Of a stretch of DNA of 36,108 nucleotides, positions 30,837-36,108 are shown piece after piece. The stretch is from JAKIWV01 sp049800095 (lineage in GTDB: Archaea; Thermoplasmatota; Thermoplasmata; Lutacidiplasmatales; UBA184): contig JBARJD010000070.1 of the NCBI GenBank assembly GCA_049800095.1, forward strand, positions 1 to 36,108, in the 5' to 3' direction. Both the position numbers and the translations under genes were made by a program. The notes under the pieces were generated by a model, which saw only the letters and a list, made by a program, of their open reading frames with translations, was not told where the DNA came from and did not search any database. Every line of letters starts with the position of its first letter. Position 1 is the stretch's first letter.

Positions 30837-31658
30837 ATGACATACATCAAGGCGCAAGACGGGACCGAGATCTACTACAAGGACTGGGGCAGCGGACAGC
30901 CGGTCGTCTTCAGCCACGGTTGGCCGCTGGACTCGGACGCCTGGGAGGACCAGATGCTGTTTCTGGCGAGTCACGGTTACCGGTGCGTCGCGCACGACCG
31001 CCGAGGCAACGGCAGATCGGGTCAGCCGTGGAACGGTCATGATATGGACACCTACTCGGACGATCTGGCGGCCCTGAGCCGGGCGCTCGACCTCAAGGAC
31101 GCGGTGCATGTGGGCCACTCCACGGGCGGGGGCGAGGTGGCCCGCTACATCGGACGTCACGGCACCAAGAGGGTCGCCAAGGCTGTCCTGATTGGTGCTG
31201 TGCCTCCACTAATGGTGAAGACGGCGGCCAATCCCGGCGGACTGCCGATCGAAGCGTTCGACCAGATTCGCGCTGGGGTCCTAGCGGACCGGTCGCAGTT
31301 TTTCAAGGACCTCACCGGAGCATTCTACGGGGCCAATCGACCGGGTTCGAAGGTCTCCCAAGGGTTGCGCGATTCGTTCTGGCTTCAAGGGATGACCGCG
31401 AGTCAGAACGCCTGTTACGCGACCATCAAGGTGTTTTCTGAAACGGACTTCACCGAGGATTTGAAGAAATTCGACGTGCCCACGCTCATCCTGCACGGCG
31501 ACGACGACCAAATCGTGCCGATCGCCGACTCTGCTATGCTGTCGGCCAAGTTGGTGAAAGGTGCCGTCCTGAAAGTTATCCCCGGTGCGCCGCACGGCAT
31601 GTGCTCGACTCACAAAGACCTGATCAACGCGGAGTTACTGAGGTTCATCCAGGGATAG
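30837..31658 (+). CDS. Alpha/beta hydrolase, non-heme chloroperoxidase/esterase type
   Basis: A 273-aa alpha/beta hydrolase. The nucleophile is Ser95 in GHSTGGG; the acid is Asp224 in HGDDDQIVP and the base His253 in GAPHGM. HGWPLDSDAWEDQM carries the oxyanion loop, and RGNGRSGQPW follows. These match cofactor-free haloperoxidase/arylesterase proteins, widespread in bacteria; such enzymes act as esterases or perhydrolases, and the natural substrate is unknown. Its sequence looks bacterial, so it may have been acquired. No Shine-Dalgarno sequence precedes the ATG. It stands alone, followed by a convergent MFS gene. Confidence 0.88.
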   Translation: MTYIKAQDGTEIYYKDWGSGQPVVFSHGWPLDSDAWEDQMLFLASHGYRCVAHDRRGNGRSGQPWNGHDMDTYSDDLAALSRALDLKDAVHVGHSTGGGEVARYIGRHGTKRVAKAVLIGAVPPLMVKTAANPGGLPIEAFDQIRAGVLADRSQFFKDLTGAFYGANRPGSKVSQGLRDSFWLQGMTASQNACYATIKVFSETDFTEDLKKFDVPTLILHGDDDQIVPIADSAMLSAKLVKGAVLKVIPGAPHGMCSTHKDLINAELLRFIQG

Positions 31659-31711
31659 CGCCGAACGGGAAGGACGCCGACGGCCGCGGCTTCTCAGCCG
31701 TTCTCGGCGGA

Positions 31712-32968
31712 CTAAGAGACGCCCCGCAGGCGTCCCCCGCCCCCCGGCGGGGTGGGAGTCCGATACACCGCCACGCACAACAGCGCCACCGCCCCGGCCA
31801 AGATGGCTCCGAACAAGATACCCGCGTTCGCAAGCCCGATCTGCTCCGAGGCTTCGGCAATCCCGATGGTCGGTACGGCGAGGGCCAAGTACCCGGCGGC
31901 ATAGAATCCCGCCAAAATCTCGCCCCGACGATCCTCGGGGGCCACCCGATCGATGAGCGTGACACTGCCCATGAACGTGAGGCCCACTGCGGCGCCCAAC
32001 GCTGCTGTCACCGGTATCAGGAGTGTCCAACTGGCCACGGGCAGAATCAGGACCAAAGCGACGAGGCCACCCGTCATAAGCGGGAAGCCTAGGAGAAGGG
32101 CGCGTCGGTCTCGGATCTGGGACGTGCTGAGCTGTACGATCGCGGCCATTCCGAACATCAACGCGACGATCGCCCCAACGGCGAAAGAGCTCGGCGTCGC
32201 AAGCACCGTCCGGACATAAGACGGGACGAGCGCGGCGAAAAAGCCGTAGATGGAATAGCATGCGGCGATTCCGCCCGCTGAGACCCAGAATGGCTGCCGC
32301 ATCTCCGGAGGAACCGAGATGCGTTGGATCTGGTACGGCCGATTCGTTCCTAAGTCGGGGGCCGTTTCGGGCGTGGCGTAGACGGCCACTAGACCGAGCC
32401 CGCTCGCGAGGACGGGCAGGAGATAGACGAGGTGGGTGGGAAGCGGTCCGTGCTGCACGATCAGCCCACTCAACGCTACGCCGATGCCAAATCCCCCGAA
32501 ATTGGCGGCCACCGCGACGCGGGCGGCGTGGTGCGTGTCGCGATTCGGTTCCAGGTCGCTCATCGCAGCGGTGGCGACGCTCGTGGTGGCCCCCACGGCC
32601 AATCCGGAGATGAACCGCCCGACGGCCAACCATCCCACGCCGGGGGCAAACGCAAAGACGAGGGCACCCAGCGCGGTCAAGGTCATGCCGAGGTAGAGCA
32701 GCCTCTTCCGGCCTTGTCGATCCCCCTGAGGAGCGAGGAAGAAGAGCGTCAGAAGAACCCCTGGAGTGTAGGCCGCGAACACGAGCCCTAGAACCCCCGC
32801 GGAGAATTGGAACTGATGCTCGTACAGTGGGTAGAGCGGGGATGGGATTGCCGCCGCAAACGACGTGACGGCTAGCACGTACGCGGTCCAGCGAAAAGCT
32901 CCGCGCGGGCTGTGAATCGTTACCCTGCCAAACCCGATCGGTCCAAGGCTCGGGCCCGTGTCGGTCAC
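31712..32968 (-). CDS. MFS transporter
   Basis: A 418-aa major facilitator superfamily protein with about 12 hydrophobic helices. The loop 2-3 motif appears as APQGDRQGRKRLLYLG (usual G-x3-DRxGRR), close to residue 80, and a matching motif appears in the second half near STSQIRDRRALLLG. This size and pattern fit drug/efflux-type MFS permeases, but no residue gives the substrate. The start is GTG 32968; internal starts are possible, since the first 25 residues are not conserved-looking. The promoter region of 110 bases before PPK2 shows no clear TATA box. Confidence 0.85.
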   Translation of the reverse strand: MTDTGPSLGPIGFGRVTIHSPRGAFRWTAYVLAVTSFAAAIPSPLYPLYEHQFQFSAGVLGLVFAAYTPGVLLTLFFLAPQGDRQGRKRLLYLGMTLTALGALVFAFAPGVGWLAVGRFISGLAVGATTSVATAAMSDLEPNRDTHHAARVAVAANFGGFGIGVALSGLIVQHGPLPTHLVYLLPVLASGLGLVAVYATPETAPDLGTNRPYQIQRISVPPEMRQPFWVSAGGIAACYSIYGFFAALVPSYVRTVLATPSSFAVGAIVALMFGMAAIVQLSTSQIRDRRALLLGFPLMTGGLVALVLILPVASWTLLIPVTAALGAAVGLTFMGSVTLIDRVAPEDRRGEILAGFYAAGYLALAVPTIGIAEASEQIGLANAGILFGAILAGAVALLCVAVYRTPTPPGGGGRLRGVS

Positions 32969-33078
32969 AACGGCCCCCCCGCGGAGCGGTTACGGGAACG
33001 GTAGGACCCCGCCCGATGAATCACGGCCTAGGGCTCCGCGCTTCCCCGGCGATCACGAAGTACGTTCCTGGCCATGCG

Positions 33079-33882
33079 CTATCGAACCCGGTCCGACCGG
33101 AGCTCCCGCGGGAGAGAGGGATACCGCATGCGCAAGCCCTCGAGCGCACTCACGATCCGCTCCGAAACGACGAGATCTCGGAACCACTTCCGATTCGACG
33201 GGACGATGTACCACGGCGCCCAGGTCGTGCTCGTTTTCGTCAGAGCCTCCTCGTAGGCCTCCATATACTCCGGCCATCGCCGGCGCTCGTGGAGGTCCGA
33301 CTCGCGGAACTTCCAGTGCTTCGTTGGGTCGTCGAGTCGCTCGTTCAACCGTCGTTTCTGTTCGCTCCGGCTGATGTGCAGGAAGAATTTCAGAATGGTC
33401 GTGCCCTCCTCGGTCAGCGACCGCTCGAAGTCATTGATTTCCCGGTACCGACTCTCCCAGACTGCCCTAGAGATGAGCCCGTGGACCCGCGTGATCAACA
33501 CGTCCTCGTAGTGACTCCGGTTGAAGAGAACCATCTCGCCGCAGGCGGGAACCTGAGCATGCGCCCGCCAAAGGAAGTCGTGCTCGCCCTCGATGGCGGA
33601 GGGGACCTTGAACGACGCGACGCGCACCCCTTCCGGATTGACCCCGGCGAAGACGCGCCGGATGGTTCCGTCCTTGCCCGCGGAGTCCATTCCCTGCAGA
33701 ACGACAAGGAAGGCGTGCTTGTGCCCGGCGTACAGCAGCTCCTGTAGCTGCTCCAATCGGGCGGTCAGCTCATCGAGCTTCTTCCGCCCATCGTCCTTTT
33801 CCCCGTCGAACCCGGAAGTATCGTCAGGATCCGTGCGGTCGAGCCTCGCGGGTTCGCCGGGCCGGACCATGTAGCGCTTCAA
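33079..33882 (-). CDS. ppk2: Polyphosphate kinase 2 family protein
   Basis: A 267-aa PPK2-family kinase that transfers phosphate between polyphosphate and nucleotides. The Walker A motif is GMDSAGKDG (residues 64-72); the Walker B-like region is FNRSHYEDV (120-128); the lid lysine/arginine segment is EQKRRLNERLDDPTKHWKF. The N-terminus YMVRPGEPARL matches the usual YRVKPG start of class III members, which often phosphorylate AMP and ADP. The frame begins at TTG 33882 (MKRY); ATG 33870 is an alternative without four residues. Confidence 0.92.
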   Translation of the reverse strand: MKRYMVRPGEPARLDRTDPDDTSGFDGEKDDGRKKLDELTARLEQLQELLYAGHKHAFLVVLQGMDSAGKDGTIRRVFAGVNPEGVRVASFKVPSAIEGEHDFLWRAHAQVPACGEMVLFNRSHYEDVLITRVHGLISRAVWESRYREINDFERSLTEEGTTILKFFLHISRSEQKRRLNERLDDPTKHWKFRESDLHERRRWPEYMEAYEEALTKTSTTWAPWYIVPSNRKWFRDLVVSERIVSALEGLRMRYPSLPRELRSDRVR

Positions 33883-34241
33883 GGGAACATCGAACCGGTA
33901 GACGACAGTTCGCCAAAGATTGTCCGTTCGATGTTAACGCCGACGAAATTGAACACGCCAAGGCGCTGGGAGGGAACGGCGGTGCCAGTCGGATAGCGAG
34001 GGAGGATTCGACTGGGTCCGGCCGGCGCCGACATTGGCAGCGATACCGCAAGCTGGTGAACTGCTGCCGAGGTCCCCCACAGTTCCAAGGGCGCGGCAGG
34101 GGACGCCCTGCCGGGGACTTAACGCCGGCCAGTCCAGGCCCATCGACGGACCGTTCACTCCCGAACGCCAGCGGAGGCACAGTTCCTCGGCGTTAGTGCT
34201 TTCCACATCCCTGGGCCTCCCCCGCGGCCCAGAGCACCATC
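33883..34241. other. 359-base intergenic region
   Basis: No open frame here has a recognisable product. The long plus-strand frame that crosses this stretch is Pro/Arg/Ser-rich until it reaches the real gene at 34748. No TATA box, tRNA, hairpin or repeat that I trust was found. Confidence 0.5.
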
Positions 34242-34646
34242 ATGCGTCGGACACTACTGGTCCTTCTGTCCGTGACCTTCGCCATCAGCATCGGGTTCAT
34301 CATCACCATAGTGGGAAATCTTGGGAACGGCATCGACCTCCACGAGGTCGCCGGCACAGTTCTCCTCATCCTGTTGACTCTCGCGCTCTGGGCGAGTTAC
34401 CGGCTACGTGCAATCGACGAACGACCAATGTTCCGAGTGGTTATTGCGATCGCTGCCCTCGTTCTGGCCGGAGTGACGGGAGCGAGCCTGGCCATAGGTA
34501 CCGTCAGCGGTGCGCTAGCGGGCCTCCCGCTCGTACCACTCCTCGTTATGCTCGGTGCGGTGGCCGACGGAATTCGGATCAGCTGGTATCTCGGAAACCC
34601 CGCGGAACGGATGGATGGGGAATCGGGACACATGGACAAACCGTAG
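34242..34646 (+). CDS. Four-helix integral membrane protein, unknown
   Basis: A 134-aa protein with four hydrophobic segments (about 4-24, 35-52, 65-87, 92-110). The first begins directly after MRRT. A short loop (NGIDLHEVAG) and a basic loop (YRLRAIDERPM) lie between helices; the C-terminal 20 residues are hydrophilic and end in HMDKP. I do not recognise the family; its size and HE in helix 2 resemble small heme-binding or channel-like membrane proteins, but nothing specific is shown. The next gene starts about 100 bases later. Confidence 0.62.
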   Translation: MRRTLLVLLSVTFAISIGFIITIVGNLGNGIDLHEVAGTVLLILLTLALWASYRLRAIDERPMFRVVIAIAALVLAGVTGASLAIGTVSGALAGLPLVPLLVMLGAVADGIRISWYLGNPAERMDGESGHMDKP

Positions 34647-34747
34647 GTCTCCTGACTGGCCCCCCCGACTGTCTCGACGACCGAGCTGTGTCCAACGAAG
34701 TCGCTTTCCGTTGGGGTGGATGTCCGCAGTGCGGACCGTTGAAAGCC

Positions 34748-35275
34748 ATGACGATTGAATCGAAGCTTCAAGTGCGAATCGAACGCGACGCGCCGACCAA
34801 ACTGTACCCGTTCACAAGATTCTTCCGGGGATTCGAGGAACTCTCCGCGATCCAGAAACTCTTCGGTAAGAGCACGGCGAAGGTACTACGCGATCTCAAG
34901 GTCGAGTTCTTCTCGGCGCGGTTTGGCTACATGGGTACGAGCGATGTGGATGGCCATCTCATCATCAGCAGCCGATACCTCAAGACCGGCGAGTTCCGCG
35001 ACGTGTATCTCGACATCGTCCACGAGCTCTGCCACGTCAACCAATACCGGCATCACAAGCCGCTCTTCTACCCCAAACTGAGCTACGTAGACGCCCCCTC
35101 CGAGATCGAGGCGTACACCTTCTGTGTCACGGAGGGCAAGCGAATCGGGATGTCTGACAAGGCGCTAAGCGACTACCTAATGGTCCAGTGGATTAGCCCG
35201 GCCGAGCACCGGCGACTGGTTCGTCATGTGGGGCTTTTGGCGAGGAAGCCCCGGCGCAAAGCGCGTCGATCGTGA
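34748..35275 (+). CDS. Putative zinc metallopeptidase-like protein (HExxH)
   Basis: A 175-aa soluble protein. The zinc-binding motif is His92-Glu93-Leu-Cys-His96 in DIVHELCHVNQYRHHKP, and Glu119 or Glu121 in DAPSEIEAYTF is a likely third ligand, a gluzincin/SprT-like spacing. The N-terminal part (residues 1-80) has mixed helix and strand, with a HLIISSRYL strand before the zinc helix. The C-terminus is highly basic (RKPRRKARRS). The frame is open far upstream, but the amino-acid composition becomes protein-like only from this ATG. The substrate is unknown. A Cys within the motif is unusual. Confidence 0.68.
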   Translation: MTIESKLQVRIERDAPTKLYPFTRFFRGFEELSAIQKLFGKSTAKVLRDLKVEFFSARFGYMGTSDVDGHLIISSRYLKTGEFRDVYLDIVHELCHVNQYRHHKPLFYPKLSYVDAPSEIEAYTFCVTEGKRIGMSDKALSDYLMVQWISPAEHRRLVRHVGLLARKPRRKARRS

Positions 35276-35806
35276 CTACGAGGGTAGGTCCTGGATCCGG
35301 CCCGCCGTGTGGTCCCACTTGATCCAACTGACGACCGGCGCGTCGGCGTTGATCTGCCAAAGTAGTGCATTGAGTTCGCCGCGATGCTGCAGCTCCTCTT
35401 CGACCAGATGCCAAAGCACCTCGCGTACCGGAATGTGGCAGTCGTGGTCTTCCCGCTCCCCCTTCTCCCTAAGAACCGTACGGGAGAGGTTAGCTTGGGT
35501 CAGTTCCGCCATGACCCTCCGGATCTGGGTCTGAACGTACGTCTCATCCTTCCTCACCACGTCGATTGAGGGCGGAGCGTCGGAGTCTCCCTCCTGCGGC
35601 GGTAACGGGAACGTCGCGCAGCTCTTCATCCAGAAATAGAGGGCTCCTTGAGAGTGCGCAAAAATGTCGAGAAGGGTGGGGTACGATGCACCTCGGTCGC
35701 GCATCAGCTCGACCGGTGGCAGCTTCGCGAGCGTCTCGATGTAACCGCGGCGCGTGTCAGCGAGGTACGCGAACCAGGCACGAAAGGTCTCCACTTCAGA
35801 ATCCAT
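35276..35806 (-). CDS. DinB-like four-helix protein
   Basis: A 176-aa protein of the DinB/YfiT metal-binding helical bundle type. His51 in DIFAHSQGALYFW and His133/His141 in EVLWHLVEEELQHRGELNALLW are in the usual places for a three-residue metal site. These proteins often use thiols such as mycothiol or bacillithiol in transferase reactions, or are stress-induced. The frame continues upstream, but ATG 35806 (MDSEVETFRAWF) is the best N-terminus. It converges with the HExxH gene with no gap. Mainly a bacterial family, so acquisition is possible. Confidence 0.8.
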   Translation of the reverse strand: MDSEVETFRAWFAYLADTRRGYIETLAKLPPVELMRDRGASYPTLLDIFAHSQGALYFWMKSCATFPLPPQEGDSDAPPSIDVVRKDETYVQTQIRRVMAELTQANLSRTVLREKGEREDHDCHIPVREVLWHLVEEELQHRGELNALLWQINADAPVVSWIKWDHTAGRIQDLPS

Positions 35807-36108
35807 GCCTCGTCCTGCAGGTCCGACAGCGACGGTCCACATATGACTACCCACCGCAGCCCAGCTGCGAAGGCGAGGTCGCATTCTTTTGTTGGTGCAA
35901 CGGCGTTTGCGTGTTTTGAGTGGCGCGCTTCTCCTGAGGAGAAAAATCCCCTCCGGCCCCATGGGGAGCAGGTATCACGTCAGGCCGAGGTGGTTTGGCT
36001 CATCGTGTCGGCACTAAACTCGCCCGTCGCCCCCCGCTAAGCCTGAACCGGAACCTGAACTGGCGTTCGTTCGCACGCGCCGTGGGATCGGGCGGGCAGC
36101 ACGGACTG
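35807..36108. other. 302-base terminal intergenic region
   Basis: No protein-like open frame is visible. TTCTCC-TGA-GGAGAA (35929-35943) is a small perfect inverted repeat followed by four A residues. No gene on either strand ends here, so I give it no function. The window may end before the next gene begins. Confidence 0.4.

Noticed and set aside
31635..32633. A 332-codon minus-strand open frame within the MFS gene
   Set aside because: It is a shadow: the other frame shows 12 hydrophobic helices and the MFS loop motif.
34034..34747. The upstream extension of the HExxH gene
   Set aside because: The first 238 codons are Arg/Ser/Pro-rich and run antisense-free through a separate membrane-protein gene in another frame; protein-like sequence starts at ATG 34748.
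35929..35943. TTCTCC-TGA-GGAGAA inverted repeat as a terminator
   Set aside because: No gene ends next to it and six pairs are expected by chance at this scale.
1..36108. CRISPR arrays, insertion sequences, rRNA or defence systems
   Set aside because: No regularly spaced direct repeats, transposase, Cas, restriction or integrase motifs were found on either strand.

Overview
The window is high-GC archaeal DNA. Archaeal markers are translation factor aIF5A with its hypusine-loop lysine, GGGP synthase, a UbiA-type DGGGP synthase, a CarS-type CDP-archaeol synthase, DtdA-type D-aminoacyl-tRNA deacylase, tRNA-intron endonuclease, a DUF2070 membrane protein and a DUF835 domain. DUF835 and DUF2070 suggest a Thermoplasmatota-like euryarchaeon; that placement is inference from remembered family distribution and was not tested by any search.

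Region 1 (1-7669, + strand) is a compact operon: the 3' end of asd, an aspartokinase-like gene, then trpE-G-D-C-F-B-A, most junctions overlapping. It can supply aspartate semialdehyde and convert chorismate to tryptophan. Region 2 (7686-14969, - strand) is a convergent seven-gene run, in transcription order: UbiA prenyltransferase, GGGP synthase, DUF2070 protein, M20 peptidase, CarS, PyrE, EndA. It joins three ether-lipid steps to pyrimidine synthesis and tRNA splicing. Region 3 (15025-17650, + strand) is a pair of M16 peptidase-family subunits, one with the zinc motif and one without.

Region 4 (17707-29481) has a translation theme: a small RHH-like protein, DtdA, two small secreted/membrane proteins, tRNA-Glu(CTC) interrupted by a 30-nt intron in its T-loop, an unknown 146-aa protein, a 1,487-aa helical-repeat protein, aIF5A, and a 1,349-aa IleRS paralogue that has lost both class I catalytic signatures and carries HhH and DUF835 domains at its C-terminus. 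The tRNA intron forms a canonical bulge-helix-bulge, the substrate of the EndA encoded 11 kb away.

Region 5 (29512-36108) is looser and accessory in character: a DUF4760-like protein, a chloroperoxidase/esterase-type hydrolase, an MFS transporter, a PPK2 kinase, a four-helix membrane protein, an HExxH protein and a DinB-like protein, separated by long gaps. The largest gap holds a decayed zinc-ribbon gene and a possible structured RNA. No rRNA, CRISPR array, insertion sequence or integrase was seen.
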